Part shown: positions 7,396-16,822 of the stretch, piece by piece
Numbering within the stretch: position 1 is the stretch's first letter
Layout of the letters: every line of letters starts with the position of its first letter
Assembly (NCBI GenBank): GCA_021733665.1
Contig: JAHREI010000001.1
Coordinates: forward strand, 1 to 64,000
DNA length: 64,000 nt
Direction: 5' to 3'
Origin: Bacillus subtilis
Lineage (GTDB): Bacteria; Pseudomonadota; Alphaproteobacteria; Rhizobiales; Rhizobiaceae
Notes under the pieces: model-generated
Told to the model about the DNA's origin: nothing
What the model saw: only the letters and a program-made list of their open reading frames with translations
Databases searched by the model: none
Program-made: the position numbers and the translations under genes

Positions 7396-8784
7396 ATGAA
7401 CAACAATACCGGCACCTATGGTGCAGCCCTCGATACAACCAATCTTGCAATATCCGCCCTGCTCGAACAGGTTGGCCAACTCCACACCGGCGATGCCGTT
7501 GAGCTGATTAACGAGCTTGATGTCGACGATCAGGTGGCTTTATTCCGCGCAGTGTCCACAGATCAGGCAGTCCTGCTGCTCGATCAGCCTGAGCTACAAT
7601 ATGCCGAACAGATTATCGCCAGTCTTGATACGGCCCATGCAGGAGAAATCCTCAATGGTATGTCCGCTGACCGTGCCACGGATATATTCCGCGACATAGA
7701 CTGGCCATCCCGTAACCGGCTGTTTGCCATTCTGTCTGCGGAAACCAAAGCTAACCTGAAAAAGCTGATGGGCTATCCGGCAGATACGGCCGGTGGTCTG
7801 ATGACCACGGAATTTATTTCTGTACCAACGACATGGACTGTAGAGCAAACACTGGAACATATCCGTCAGGTCGAACGCTCGCGTGAAACGGTCTACGCCA
7901 TTTACGTGGAAGATCCGGCAACCCGCGTCCTGAAATATGTGGTTTCACTGCGTCGTCTCATCATTGCAGACCCGAAGGCCAGCATTGCGGAAGTCGGGCG
8001 TGACCAGACACCGCTAACCGTACCACCATTGATGGATCAGGAAGAAGTTTCCCGCCTGTTCCGCAAACACGACCTTCTGGCTATCCCTGTTGTCGATGAA
8101 CAGCATCATCTGCTTGGTATCGTTACCGTGGATGACGTGCTCGATGCCATGACCGAAGAGACCTCGGAAGACGCCTATAAATTCGGTGGTATGGAGGCTT
8201 TCACCAAGCCTTATATGCAGATCGGCTTCTTTGAAATGCTGCGCAAACGCGGCGGCTGGCTCTGCATCTTGTTCCTGAGTGAAATGCTGACCGCCAGTGC
8301 GATGCAGCATTTTGAAGTGGAACTGGAAAAAGCTATCGTGCTGGCGCTGTTCATTCCGCTGATCATGAGCTCGGGCGGTAACTCCGGCTCGCAGGCTACC
8401 TCTTTGCTAATCCGCGCACTTGCGCTGCAAGACCTCAAGCTTGGCGACTGGTGGCGGGTCGCACTGCGCGAAATACCAACCGGTCTGGCACTGGGCTCAA
8501 TGCTCGGTCTGATCGGCTTTGTCCGTATCGCTATCTGGCAGAAAACCGGTCTCTATGATTACGGCGAGCATTGGGTGCTGATCGGCATTACTATCGGCGT
8601 CGCGCTGATCGGCATTGTGCTGTTCGGTTCGGTCTCCGGTTCCATGCTACCGTTCATTCTCCAGCGCCTCGGGCTCGATCCGGCCAGCGCTTCGGCTCCC
8701 TTTGTCGCCACGCTCGTCGATGTCATGGGGCTGATCATCTATTTCAGCGTTGCGGTGATTTTCCTCACCGGAACCCTGCTTTAA
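7396..8784 (+). CDS. mgtE: magnesium transporter MgtE
   Basis: MgtE is a Mg2+ channel of the inner membrane whose cytoplasmic domains close the pore when Mg2+ is high. This 462-residue protein shows the N-domain (about residues 40-140), the paired CBS domains (about 145-265, with the LLAIPVVDEQHHLLGIVTVD core) and a C-terminal domain of five membrane helices starting near residue 300. The conserved SSGGNSGSQATSL segment in the pore domain is present. I chose the ATG at 7396, which has AGAGG seven bases upstream; an in-frame TTG at 7351 lies inside the leader stem. A perfect terminator follows. Control through the upstream stem-loop is possible. Confidence 0.95.
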   Translation: MNNNTGTYGAALDTTNLAISALLEQVGQLHTGDAVELINELDVDDQVALFRAVSTDQAVLLLDQPELQYAEQIIASLDTAHAGEILNGMSADRATDIFRDIDWPSRNRLFAILSAETKANLKKLMGYPADTAGGLMTTEFISVPTTWTVEQTLEHIRQVERSRETVYAIYVEDPATRVLKYVVSLRRLIIADPKASIAEVGRDQTPLTVPPLMDQEEVSRLFRKHDLLAIPVVDEQHHLLGIVTVDDVLDAMTEETSEDAYKFGGMEAFTKPYMQIGFFEMLRKRGGWLCILFLSEMLTASAMQHFEVELEKAIVLALFIPLIMSSGGNSGSQATSLLIRALALQDLKLGDWWRVALREIPTGLALGSMLGLIGFVRIAIWQKTGLYDYGEHWVLIGITIGVALIGIVLFGSVSGSMLPFILQRLGLDPASASAPFVATLVDVMGLIIYFSVAVIFLTGTLL

Positions 8785-8790
8785 CATCTC

Positions 8791-8821
8791 AACCGGCCGG
8801 AAATTTCCGGCCGGTTTTTTA
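8791..8821 (+). terminator. Rho-independent terminator after mgtE
   Basis: AACCGGCCGGAAA and TTTCCGGCCGGTT form a continuous palindrome followed by Ts. Confidence 0.85.
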
Positions 8822-9005
8822 TCCGGTAAATGCTCTTATGGCGTTTTATGCAGTCACTGCACAGCAGGTTTGATATATACGAAATGCTAAAATCAGCCCT
8901 CCCCCTTTTAAAATTGACGAAAAACCTGTAAGAGCGCCCCATTATCTGCGGCGTTCACTCGGTTTTGTCCTGGGCGTCCCAACCCCCTATTCAGAGTGAT
9001 AATCA

Positions 9006-10823
9006 ATGCAATTGCGTAACATCGCGATCATCGCACACGTTGACCACGGCAAAACGACCCTGGTTGACGAACTTCTGAAACAGTCCGGTGTATTCCGTGA
9101 CAATCAGCGCGTCACAGAACGCATGATGGACTCCGGTGATATCGAGCGCGAGCGCGGCATCACCATTCTTGCCAAGGCAACTTCCGCTGTCTGGAAAGAT
9201 ACCCGCATCAATATCGTCGATACTCCGGGCCACGCCGACTTCGGTGGCGAGGTTGAGCGTATCCTCTCGATGGTTGACGGCGTTGTCGTTCTCGTTGACT
9301 CCGCTGAAGGCCCGATGCCTCAGACCAAGTTCGTTGTTGGTAAAGCGCTCAAACTGGGCTTACGTCCTATCGTTGCGATCAACAAGATCGACCGTCCGGA
9401 TGGCCGTCATGAAGAAGTGATCAACGAAGTTTTCGACATGTTTGCAGCGCTTGATGCGACTGACGAACAGCTCGACTTCCCGATCCTTTACGGTTCAGGC
9501 CGTAACGGCTGGATGGCAGAAAATCCGGAAGGTCCAAGCGATCAGGGTCTGGCTCCGCTTTACGATCTGATCGTTAAGCACGTTCCTGCACCTAAGGTTG
9601 CCGAAGGTCCGTTCTCGATGATCGGTACCATTCTGGAAGCTGATCCGTTCCTCGGCCGCATCATCACCGGTCGTATTCATTCCGGCACATTGAAGCCGAA
9701 CCAGGCTGTAAAAGTACTCGGTCAGGACGGTAAACTGCTGGAAAACGGCCGTATTTCCAAGATTCTCGCTTTCCGTGGTCTGGAACGTACAGCAATTGAA
9801 GAAGGCGTTGCAGGCGATATCGTTGCGATTGCCGGTCTTTCCAAAGGTACTGTGGCAGACACATTCTGCGACCCGTCAATCAATGAAGCCATGAAGGCTC
9901 AGCCGATTGATCCGCCAACCGTTACCATGTCCTTCATCGTCAACGACAGCCCGCTGGCCGGTACTGAAGGTGACAAAGTTACCAGCCGTGTTATCCGCGA
10001 CCGTCTGCTGAAAGAAGCTGAAGGTTCGGTTGCCCTGCGCATTGAAGAATCCGAAGACAAAGATTCGTTCTACGTTTCCGGCCGCGGTGAATTGCAGCTT
10101 GCTGTTCTCATCGAAAACATGCGTCGTGAAGGTTTTGAGCTGAGCATTTCGCGTCCGCGCGTTGTGATGCACAAAGACGAAGACGGCAACCTGCTGGAAC
10201 CGGTAGAAGAAGTTGTTATCGACGTTGATGAAGAATATTCCGGTACTGTTGTTCAGAAAATGTCTGAACGCAAAGCGGAAATGGTTGAGCTGCGCCCATC
10301 CGGCGGTAACCGCGTTCGTCTGGTGTTCTTTGCACCAACCCGTGGTCTGATCGGTTACCAGTCTGAACTGATGACTGATACACGCGGTACAGCGATCATG
10401 AACCGTCTGTTCCACGAATATCAGCCGCACAAGGGTGAAATCGGCGGCCGTAACAACGGCGTACTGATCTCCAATGATCAGGGCGAATCGGTTGCTTACG
10501 CAATGTTCAACCTTGAAGACCGCGGTCCGATGATTATCGATGCCGGCACCAAAGTTTATCAGGGCATGATCGTTGGTATTCATACCCGCGACAACGATCT
10601 GGAAGTCAACGTGCTGAAAGGCAAGAAGCTGACCAACATGCGCGCATCCGGTAAGGATGAAGCTGTTAAGCTGACCCCGCCGATCCGCATGACTCTGGAA
10701 CGCGCTCTGTCCTGGATTCAGGATGACGAACTGATGGAAGTAACACCAAAATCCATCCGTCTGCGTAAACTCTATCTGGATCCGAATGACCGTAAGCGTT
10801 TTTCGAAGTCCAAAGGTATGTAA
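9006..10823 (+). CDS. typA: translational GTPase TypA/BipA
   Basis: A ribosome-associated GTPase of the EF-G-like superfamily that helps 50S assembly and translation under stress, notably in the cold. G1 is AHVDHGKTT (residues 10-18), G3 is DTPGH (about 73-77), and G4 is NKID (about 127-130). The C-terminal domain V and the TypA-specific C-terminal domain follow; full length is 605 residues as expected. The codon choice is noticeably biased toward preferred codons (for example CGT, GGT, GAA), in keeping with high expression. It is a single gene ended by a strong terminator. Confidence 0.97.
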   Translation: MQLRNIAIIAHVDHGKTTLVDELLKQSGVFRDNQRVTERMMDSGDIERERGITILAKATSAVWKDTRINIVDTPGHADFGGEVERILSMVDGVVVLVDSAEGPMPQTKFVVGKALKLGLRPIVAINKIDRPDGRHEEVINEVFDMFAALDATDEQLDFPILYGSGRNGWMAENPEGPSDQGLAPLYDLIVKHVPAPKVAEGPFSMIGTILEADPFLGRIITGRIHSGTLKPNQAVKVLGQDGKLLENGRISKILAFRGLERTAIEEGVAGDIVAIAGLSKGTVADTFCDPSINEAMKAQPIDPPTVTMSFIVNDSPLAGTEGDKVTSRVIRDRLLKEAEGSVALRIEESEDKDSFYVSGRGELQLAVLIENMRREGFELSISRPRVVMHKDEDGNLLEPVEEVVIDVDEEYSGTVVQKMSERKAEMVELRPSGGNRVRLVFFAPTRGLIGYQSELMTDTRGTAIMNRLFHEYQPHKGEIGGRNNGVLISNDQGESVAYAMFNLEDRGPMIIDAGTKVYQGMIVGIHTRDNDLEVNVLKGKKLTNMRASGKDEAVKLTPPIRMTLERALSWIQDDELMEVTPKSIRLRKLYLDPNDRKRFSKSKGM

Positions 10824-10845
10824 TCATACTTAAAAAGAAAACGGC

Positions 10846-10878
10846 AAAGGCGGCTTTCTTCAGAAAGCCGCCTTTTTC
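10846..10878 (+). terminator. Rho-independent terminator after typA
   Basis: AAAGGCGGCTTTC (10846-10858) pairs with GAAAGCCGCCTTT (10863-10875) and is followed by Ts. Confidence 0.88.
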
Positions 10879-10884
10879 AATATA

Positions 10885-11041
10885 TAAACGCAGTTTCAAA
10901 CGAAAAACCGGCTTCCACTTTTTCTGAAACTACTAAAGCATGTCGCACTCAAATATATTCATTTGAGCTACCGCGAACATGCGATAATTAAAAAAATCTA
11001 GAGCGAGCGCCATGAGTGCGATTAAGCGCGACACGCTCTAG
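10885..11041. repeat. RIME-like palindromic element cluster
   Basis: A first module (AAACGCAGTTTC, then AAACCGG and TTCTGAAAC) is followed by a GCATGTCGC / GCGAACATGCG hairpin (about 10937-10983) and a TAGAGCG / CGCTCTA hairpin (about 10999-11041). No coding sequence is visible in this gap. Confidence 0.5.
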
Positions 11042-11083
11042 TAAGCGCCGTTTTTTTATACCTTCAACAAAGATACGAAGCGG

Positions 11084-11533
11084 TTACTTTACAACCAGCA
11101 CCGGCACTTTGCTTAAAGACAGAACTTCTGCAGCCTGACTGCCGAGCAGCAGCTTGTTTACACCGCGACGGCCATGCGAAGCGATAACAATCAGTTCAGC
11201 CTGATGTGTCTCGGCAGCTTCAACAATACCGACAGCCGGTGACTGGTTTTCAATATGCAGACCTTCAACAGTCACACCGGCATCACGGGCTTTGCCAATG
11301 GCCTGCTGTACAATGGCTTTTGCCTGTTCTGCCATGGAAGTACGGTATTCTTCAAAAATTTCCGGCGATGTGCTCAGCCCCGGTGCTACGACAATGCCAT
11401 AGCTTGGGAACAGATCTGTTACCGTCAGAATTGTGATTTTAGCGGAAAGCTCCTTGGCCAGACCAATCGCCTGCTCCAGACCTTTATTGGCAAGATCTGA
11501 ACCATCTGTTGCCACTAAAATATGCTTATACAT
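11084..11533 (-). CDS. universal stress protein (UspA family)
   Basis: A 149-residue single-domain universal stress protein. The N-terminal MYKHILVATDGSDLA strand and loop and the C-terminal ASHGRRGVNKLLLGS nucleotide-binding loop (G-x9-GS; the first Gly of the usual pattern is Ala) indicate an ATP-binding Usp. I chose the ATG at 11533, which has an AAGGAAGG site, over an upstream in-frame start at 11569. An exact FNR/FixK box lies 90 bp upstream, so it is probably induced when oxygen is low. The precise role is unknown. Confidence 0.93.
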   Translation of the reverse strand: MYKHILVATDGSDLANKGLEQAIGLAKELSAKITILTVTDLFPSYGIVVAPGLSTSPEIFEEYRTSMAEQAKAIVQQAIGKARDAGVTVEGLHIENQSPAVGIVEAAETHQAELIVIASHGRRGVNKLLLGSQAAEVLSLSKVPVLVVK

Positions 11534-11595
11534 TTTTTGCCCTTCCTTCTTACAGTGTCTACTAAACAATAGCTGAGCAACACTTCATATTATTT

Positions 11596-11636
11596 ATTTA
11601 AGAATTGACAGTAGAAATTACATTGATTGCAATCAA
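11596..11636 (-). promoter_or_regulatory. FNR/FixK box and -10 element of the usp gene
   Basis: TTGAT-TGCA-ATCAA at 11623-11636 matches the FNR/FixK consensus exactly. Reading on the minus strand, a TAAATA hexamer begins 23 bases past the box, which is the spacing of a class II activated promoter (box centred near -41.5). The transcript would have a leader of about 55 bases before the ATG at 11533. Confidence 0.7.
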
Positions 11637-11749
11637 AAATGTTTGTGATCCAATTCCTCAGTTTCATTGTAAATTTTGGAACCGGCAATGCGTGGCAAAC
11701 AAAGACCACCATCATTCGGCTATAAAATAATTCTAAATTTTCAATTTGA

Positions 11750-11764
11750 TAGAATATTATTCTA
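11750..11764. promoter_or_regulatory. perfect palindrome upstream of cysK
   Basis: TAGAATA-T-TATTCTA is a 15-bp perfect palindrome 84 bp before the cysK start, with another ATTCTA half-site at 11730-11735. The region is AT-rich. It looks like an operator; the regulator is unknown. It loosely resembles an Irr-type box, but cysK is not an expected Irr target. Confidence 0.35.
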
Positions 11765-11848
11765 ATTAAATCGCATAATCTGGAAGCCTGCTTCTATAAT
11801 CCTGAGCCGTCAGGCCCTATGATTTGCGAACAGATCAGGAGATTTAGT

Positions 11849-12817
11849 ATGAGCGATTCTAACAAGCCAGGCCGCGGCCGTATTTATTCTTCTATTGTTG
11901 AAACAATCGGCAATACTCCGCTCGTCCGTGCGGATAAATTCGCCCGTGAAAACGGCGTTGTCGCTAATCTTCTCGTAAAGCTTGAATTCTTCAATCCGCT
12001 GGCAAGTGTCAAAGACCGTATTGGTCTGGCTATGATTGAAAGCCTTGAGGCAGAAGGCAAAGCTGTTCCGGGCAAAACTGTATTCATTGAGCCAACCTCC
12101 GGCAATACCGGTATTGCATTAGCTTTTGCTGCTGCTGCCAAAGGCTACAGCCTGATTCTCACAATGCCTGAGACCATGTCGGTTGAACGCCGTAAGCTCC
12201 TGAAACTGCTTGGTGCAGAACTGGTACTGACAGAGGGTGCTAAAGGTATGAAGGGCGCGATTGCGAAGGCCGAGGAACTCGCTGCCGGTAATCCGGATGC
12301 TATCATCCCGCAGCAGTTTGAAAATGCCGCCAATCCGGAAATTCACCGTAAAACAACGGCAGAAGAAATCTGGAATGACACCAATGGTGAAGCTGATATT
12401 CTGGTTTCCGGTATCGGCACCGGCGGCACCATCACCGGCATTGGACAGGTTCTGAAAGCCCGTAAACCGTCTTTCAAAGTGGTTGCGGTTGAACCGAAAG
12501 ATTCGCCTGTGCTTTCCGGCGGCAATCCGGGCCCGCATAAAATTCAGGGTATTGGCGCGGGTTTTGCACCTAAAACGCTCGATACCGGCATTTATGATGA
12601 AATCATTCAGGTCGCGAACGAAGATGCTTTCGCCTATGCACGCCAGATTGCCCGCGTAGAAGGTATTCCGGTCGGTATTTCTTCCGGCGCAGCGCTTAAA
12701 GCTGCTGTGGAAGTCGGTAAGCGACCGGAAAACAAAGGCAAAAACATTGTCGTTATCATTCCATCCTTTGCCGAGCGTTACCTCTCCACCGCTCTGTTTG
12801 ACGGTCTGGATGCCTGA
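11849..12817 (+). CDS. cysK: cysteine synthase A (O-acetylserine sulfhydrylase)
   Basis: A PLP enzyme that makes cysteine from O-acetylserine and sulfide in the cytoplasm. The 322-residue chain has the PLP lysine in [11 protein letters not shown] (Lys55), the substrate loop TSGNTG (83-88) and the glycine-rich phosphate-binding loop [11 protein letters not shown] chose the ATG at 11849 because AGGAGA lies six bases upstream and family proteins begin near here; an in-frame ATG 30 bases earlier lacks a site. A terminator follows. It is a single gene divergent from usp. Confidence 0.95.
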   Translation: MSDSNKPGRGRIYSSIVETIGNTPLVRADKFARENGVVANLLVKLEFFNPLASVKDRIGLAMIESLEAEGKAVPGKTVFIEPTSGNTGIALAFAAAAKGYSLILTMPETMSVERRKLLKLLGAELVLTEGAKGMKGAIAKAEELAAGNPDAIIPQQFENAANPEIHRKTTAEEIWNDTNGEADILVSGIGTGGTITGIGQVLKARKPSFKVVAVEPKDSPVLSGGNPGPHKIQGIGAGFAPKTLDTGIYDEIIQVANEDAFAYARQIARVEGIPVGISSGAALKAAVEVGKRPENKGKNIVVIIPSFAERYLSTALFDGLDA

Positions 12818-12860
12818 TCAAGGCTTAGCGCACTAAGCCACCCTGACATCTGATTTCTTA

Positions 12861-12887
12861 AAACCGGCCTTTGTGCCGGTTTTTTTA
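12861..12887 (+). terminator. Rho-independent terminator after cysK
   Basis: ACCGGC and GCCGGT arms with a T7 tail. Confidence 0.82.
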
Positions 12888-13034
12888 TGTCTACAGACAG
12901 AGAACTATGCCCCCCCTGACGTTAGACATTATGAGCATTCTTGATCCCTGATGGTTTCCGTCTCTCAGCTACGCATCACATAAAATTCATAAAGAAAATA
13001 ATGGCAGGTCTGCTACATCTCAGTTCAAGAATCG

Positions 13035-13046
13035 AACCGTACGGTT
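13035..13046. promoter_or_regulatory. 12-bp palindrome upstream of the DoxX gene
   Basis: AACCGTACGGTT is a perfect palindrome about 98 bp before the ATG, in the otherwise featureless 12888-13143 interval. The size fits a repressor operator of TetR or MarR type, but no regulator gene is adjacent. Confidence 0.3.
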
Positions 13047-13143
13047 TAATACTTTTAAAGCGTAATTTGATTCCGCATATCGCAGAAAACCACTGAAACT
13101 TATTGTCTTTATCAACCCGCTTTCGCGTAGAGACCCTTCATCC

Positions 13144-13587
13144 ATGACAGATAAACACTCTGAACCGTCTTTAATTCTGCCATTTCTGGCGCCTCTTTAT
13201 GCCCGTTTTCACGATTTAGCCTATGCCGTTATGCGTGCCGCCAGCGGTGGCATCATGGCATTCTTTGGCTGGGAAAAATTATTTAACGGCGATATGCCCC
13301 GCGATATTGAACTGTTCCAGCAACTGGGGCTCGAACCTGCGGTGCCACTGGCTTATTTTACCAGTATTCTCGAATTTGCCGGTGGCATTGCCATTGCAAT
13401 CGGCCTGTTTACACGCCCGCTCGCTTTCATGCTGTTTATCCAGATGATTGTCATTCTGCTGCTGGTGATGATCCCGCGTGGCAGCGGCTTCCAGCTCTCA
13501 ACTGTCTGGTTCGGCGTCTTTATGTATCTGAGCGTCGCAGGCAGTGGCCGCTTGTCCCTAGACCGCCTGCTTGGCAAACAGTTCTAA
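13144..13587 (+). CDS. DoxX family membrane protein
   Basis: A 147-residue inner-membrane protein with four predicted helices and the DoxX/DUF417-like pattern: AYAVMRAASGGIMAFFGWEK (helix 1), then TSILEFAGGIAIAIGLFTRP (helix 2 with the conserved E-x-x-G-G), a third hydrophobic helix and a C-terminal helix ending in a DRLL tail. In some bacteria DoxX relatives belong to thiol-stress membrane complexes. Here nothing in the neighbourhood defines the role. A perfect terminator follows. Confidence 0.88.
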   Translation: MTDKHSEPSLILPFLAPLYARFHDLAYAVMRAASGGIMAFFGWEKLFNGDMPRDIELFQQLGLEPAVPLAYFTSILEFAGGIAIAIGLFTRPLAFMLFIQMIVILLLVMIPRGSGFQLSTVWFGVFMYLSVAGSGRLSLDRLLGKQF

Positions 13588-13591
13588 GCAT

Positions 13592-13618
13592 AAAAGCCGG
13601 CTCATGAGCCGGCTTTTT
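13592..13618 (+). terminator. terminator after the DoxX gene
   Basis: AAAAGCCGGCTCATGAGCCGGCTTTTT is approximated by two 11-base arms, AAAAGCCGGCT and AGCCGGCTTTT, with a T tail. Confidence 0.85.
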
Positions 13619-13706
13619 CATTCTTAATGCAACCGGATCTGGGAGCTATCCGGTGCAAGATATCTTTTAACGTGCTGTGCGTCCGACGGGCGCACAAAAA
13701 GTCATT

Positions 13707-13838
13707 TTAGTGCGCATGACGGGCTGCACAAGCAGGACCGGGACCACGCATATAATGGCGTTCCGGACGATAGCTTGGTGCCAGAAACTCACGAATAACT
13801 TTAACAACTTGACGAAACTGAACGATCAGACCCATCAT
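13707..13838 (-). CDS. small hypothetical protein, 43 residues
   Basis: An open frame below the usual size cut-off: it starts with two Met codons, continues GLIVQFRQVVKVIREFLAP and ends PGPACAARHAH. The first ATG follows a GGGTGTAGG purine-rich stretch. The peptide is basic with an amphipathic N-terminal helix and a Pro/Gly-rich tail ending in His residues. It fills an otherwise empty 470-bp interval between two terminators, and its codon use resembles neighbouring genes. A CtrA-like TTAA-N7-TTAA site lies 112 bp upstream of its start. I do not recognise the family; the evidence that it is translated is moderate. Confidence 0.5.
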   Translation of the reverse strand: MMGLIVQFRQVVKVIREFLAPSYRPERHYMRGPGPACAARHAH

Positions 13839-13949
13839 CCTACACCCTGATTAATTTAGAATTATTATTTTTTCTGTAGCGCAAATCGCAACAGTGAATT
13901 TAAGGTAAATATTAGCCAATAAAGGTGAACATCATATGAATTCGCATGA

Positions 13950-13964
13950 TTAATGACCCGTTAA
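13950..13964 (-). promoter_or_regulatory. CtrA-like site TTAA-N7-TTAA
   Basis: TTAA (13950-13953) and TTAA (13961-13964) are separated by exactly seven bases; read on the minus strand the first half is TTAAC. It lies between the hbd terminator and the 43-residue ORF. The surrounding DNA is AT-rich, so chance is possible. Confidence 0.35.
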
Positions 13965-13992
13965 AAATAACCTTTTATTTATTAACTTGATA

Positions 13993-14026
13993 AAAAACCC
14001 CGCATTTCTTGACGAAATGCGGGGTT
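13993..14026 (-). terminator. terminator after the 3-hydroxyacyl-CoA dehydrogenase gene
   Basis: CCCCGCATTTC and GAAATGCGGGG form an 11-bp stem; the minus-strand transcript ends in six Us. Confidence 0.88.
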
Positions 14027-14060
14027 TTGATCCGTTTTGCCTCTGAGGCAATATTAATTC

Positions 14061-14942
14061 TTAACGGGTTGGTACCGGTTCATCACCACGGTAATCATAG
14101 AAACCACGACCGGTTTTGCGACCCAGCCAGCCTGCTTCGACATATTTAACCAGCAGCGGACACGGACGATATTTGGAATCCGACAGGCCTTCGTAAAGAA
14201 CCTGCATGATCGACAGACAGGTATCCAGACCGATAAAGTCAGCAAGCTGCAGCGGTCCCATCGGATGATTAGCACCAAGCTTCATCGCAGTATCGATTGC
14301 ATCCACAGTACCGACCCCCTCATAAAGCGTATAGATCGCTTCATTGATCATCGGCAGTAGGATACGATTGACGATAAAGGCAGGGAAGTCGGCAGAAACG
14401 GTAATGGTCTTGCCCAGCTTCTGCACGAAATCCTGTGATGCGGCAAAGGTCGGTTCTTCAGTCGCAATACCGCGGATCAGTTCAACCAGTTTCATCACCG
14501 GCACCGGATTCATAAAATGAATACCGATAAAGCGCTCAGGACGATCCGTAGTTGCCGCCAAGCGGGTGATCGAAATCGATGATGTATTGGTTGCCAGAAT
14601 AGCGTTGCTATGCAGATGCGGGCAGACCTGCGCAAAGATCTGCTTCTTGATAGCTTCGTTTTCCGTTGCCGCTTCAATCACCAGATCGCAAGGAGCCAGA
14701 TCAGCCATGGTTTTGGCCGGTTTAATCAGTGCCAGACCAGCGATACGTGCATCTTCAGCCAGTTTGCCGGAAGCAACCTGTCGCGCCATATTTCCGCTGA
14801 TGGTGGCAATACCGTTTTCCAGCCGCTCAAGCGAGGCATCATGCAACAGCACGTCAAAGCCCGCCAGTGCGCAAACATGAGCGATACCATTGCCCATCTG
14901 CCCCGCGCCGATAATACCCACTGTTTTGATTGTAAAACTCAT
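14061..14942 (-). CDS. 3-hydroxybutyryl-CoA dehydrogenase
   Basis: A 293-residue NAD-dependent dehydrogenase of the short HADH/PaaH type. The Rossmann motif GIIGAGQMGNGIAHVCALAG begins at residue 9. The catalytic histidine lies in GIHFMNPVPVMKLVE, followed by the C-terminal dimer domain with HPMGPLQLADFIGLD. It oxidises 3-hydroxyacyl-CoA (typically C4) to the 3-keto ester in butyrate/PHB or fatty acid metabolism. It is the last of three same-strand genes after etfB and etfA, although a hairpin separates it from etfA, so read-through is likely partial. This gene order is common in Hyphomicrobiales. Confidence 0.94.
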   Translation of the reverse strand: MSFTIKTVGIIGAGQMGNGIAHVCALAGFDVLLHDASLERLENGIATISGNMARQVASGKLAEDARIAGLALIKPAKTMADLAPCDLVIEAATENEAIKKQIFAQVCPHLHSNAILATNTSSISITRLAATTDRPERFIGIHFMNPVPVMKLVELIRGIATEEPTFAASQDFVQKLGKTITVSADFPAFIVNRILLPMINEAIYTLYEGVGTVDAIDTAMKLGANHPMGPLQLADFIGLDTCLSIMQVLYEGLSDSKYRPCPLLVKYVEAGWLGRKTGRGFYDYRGDEPVPTR

Positions 14943-15044
14943 GATGCGCTCCGGTCCCTTCGTATCAATAAATTTACAGCTAATGCTATTTTCATCCCCT
15001 ACATGAGCAGTCTCATGCCAAGAAGTCTATCCTTGATTAAAGCA

Positions 15045-15076
15045 AAACGCGCCCGGATTAAATATCCGGACGCGTT
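15045..15076 (-). terminator. hairpin between etfA and the 3-hydroxybutyryl-CoA dehydrogenase gene
   Basis: ACGCG-c-CCGGAT pairs with ATCCGG-ACGCGT, a stem of about 11 bp; the minus-strand 3' side is followed by TTTTGCTTT. It is probably an attenuating terminator. Confidence 0.6.
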
Positions 15077-15118
15077 ATAATATCAAAGACAATCATGCCT
15101 GATTGTCATGATCCCTGT

Positions 15119-16048
15119 TCAGAGAGCTTTTTCAAGCTCCGGCAGAATGGTGAACAGATCACCGACCAGACCGTAATCAGCAACCTGGAAAATCGGTGCT
15201 TCTTCATCCTTGTTGATCGCAACGATCACTTTGGAATCCTTCATACCGGCCAGATGCTGAATCGCACCGGAGATACCGCAAGCGATATACAATTGAGGCG
15301 CAACGACTTTCCCGGTCTGACCAACCTGCCAGTCATTTGGTGCATAACCGGCATCAACCGCAGCACGGCTGGCACCGATAGCAGCACCGAGTTTGTCTGC
15401 GACCGGAGTGATCACTTCATTGAATTTCTCAGCAGAACCAAGTGCACGGCCACCGGAAATAATGATTTTTGCCGAAGTCAGTTCCGGACGATCACCGCCG
15501 GAAATCTTGGCTTCAACAAATTTCGATACTGCAGGATCATTACCGGCATCAATGCTCTCAACTGCAGCAGAACCGCCTTCACCGGCAGCAGCAAAAGATG
15601 CTGTACGCACAGTAATGACTTTTTTCGCATCAGTCGTTTCAACGGTCTGAATCGCGTTACCCGCATAGATCGGACGCTTGAACACGGTCGGAGAGACAAC
15701 TTCGATGATTTCCGACACCTGCGCCACATCAAGAAGAGCAGCAACGCGCGGCAGCACATTTTTGCCGGATGTTGTGGCAGGTGCAATCACGGTGTCATAA
15801 GAACCGGCCAGACCGGTCAGCAATGCAGCCGTTGGCTCTGCCAGACGGTTTTCCAGAGCATCGCTCTCAGCCAGCAGGACTTTACGCACGCCTTTGAGTT
15901 TGGCAGCAGCATCTGCGGCAGCTTTCGCACCTTTACCCGCAACCAGTACATCCACATCACCGCCAATGGCGAGCGCTGCGGTCAGAGCCTTGGCAGTCTG
16001 GTCAGAAAGGGTTGCATTATCGTGTTCTGCAAAAAGAAGAATAGCCAT
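15119..16048 (-). CDS. etfA: electron transfer flavoprotein alpha subunit
   Basis: EtfA carries the FAD that passes electrons from acyl-CoA dehydrogenases to ETF-ubiquinone oxidoreductase. The 309-residue chain starts MAILLFAEHDNATL as in the family. The C-terminal FAD domain contains GRALGSAEKF, VGQTGKVVAPQLYIACGISG and AINKDEEAPIFQVADYGLVG, all hallmark segments. It is 24 bp downstream of etfB, so the two are co-transcribed and form the heterodimer. Confidence 0.97.
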   Translation of the reverse strand: MAILLFAEHDNATLSDQTAKALTAALAIGGDVDVLVAGKGAKAAADAAAKLKGVRKVLLAESDALENRLAEPTAALLTGLAGSYDTVIAPATTSGKNVLPRVAALLDVAQVSEIIEVVSPTVFKRPIYAGNAIQTVETTDAKKVITVRTASFAAAGEGGSAAVESIDAGNDPAVSKFVEAKISGGDRPELTSAKIIISGGRALGSAEKFNEVITPVADKLGAAIGASRAAVDAGYAPNDWQVGQTGKVVAPQLYIACGISGAIQHLAGMKDSKVIVAINKDEEAPIFQVADYGLVGDLFTILPELEKAL

Positions 16049-16072
16049 AATCGTTTTCCTGTCCTGACCCGC

Positions 16073-16822
16073 TTACAATACGCCTGCTTCGTTTTTGAGC
16101 TTATCAACAAGCTCAGCAACAGAAGCCACTTTCACACCGGCTTTACGGCCGGAAGGCTCTTCGGTTTTCAGAATTTTCAGGCGTGGTGCAGTATCAACGC
16201 CGTAATCAGCCGGTGTCTTCTCATCGAGAGGCTTCTTTTTGGCCTTCATAATATTCGGGAGAGAAGCATAGCGCGGCTGGTTCAGACGCAGATCCGTGGT
16301 GATAATTGCAGGCAGTTTGATTTCAATGGTCTGCAAACCACCGTCAACTTCACGGGTCACATTGGCCGAAGCATCTGAGAGTTGTACTTCAGAAGCAAAA
16401 GTTGCCTGTGCCCAGCCCAGCAATGCGGAAAGCATCTGACCGGTCTGGTTCGCATCATCATCAATGGCCTGTTTGCCAAGAATAACGAGCTGCGGCTGTT
16501 CAGCTTCAACCACACCCTTGAGAATTTTGGCAACGGCAAGCGGCTCAACAGCATCGTCGTTTTTAACGAGAACGGCGCGGTCAGCACCCATAGCCAAAGC
16601 AGTGCGAAGGGTTTCCTGCGCCTGTGCAGGGCCGATCGAAACAACCACCACCTCAGAAACCTTACCAGCTTCTTTCAGTTTCAAGGCTTCTTCAACCGCG
16701 ATTTCATCAAACGGGTTCATCGACATTTTGACATTGGTCAGCTCAACGCCTGAACCGTCACTCTTGACCCGGATTTTGACGTTGTAATCAACAACCCGTT
16801 TAACTGCGACCAGAACTTTCAT
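16073..16822 (-). CDS. etfB: electron transfer flavoprotein beta subunit
   Basis: EtfB is the AMP-binding partner of EtfA. The 249-residue protein starts [20 protein letters not shown] and contains [18 protein letters not shown] and the [20 protein letters not shown] segment, which is the conserved ETF-beta core. The C-terminal arm [20 protein letters not shown] is also present. It is the first gene of the etfB-etfA pair. An inverted repeat (17005-17022) lies 180 bp upstream. Confidence 0.97.
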   Translation of the reverse strand: MKVLVAVKRVVDYNVKIRVKSDGSGVELTNVKMSMNPFDEIAVEEALKLKEAGKVSEVVVVSIGPAQAQETLRTALAMGADRAVLVKNDDAVEPLAVAKILKGVVEAEQPQLVILGKQAIDDDANQTGQMLSALLGWAQATFASEVQLSDASANVTREVDGGLQTIEIKLPAIITTDLRLNQPRYASLPNIMKAKKKPLDEKTPADYGVDTAPRLKILKTEEPSGRKAGVKVASVAELVDKLKNEAGVL

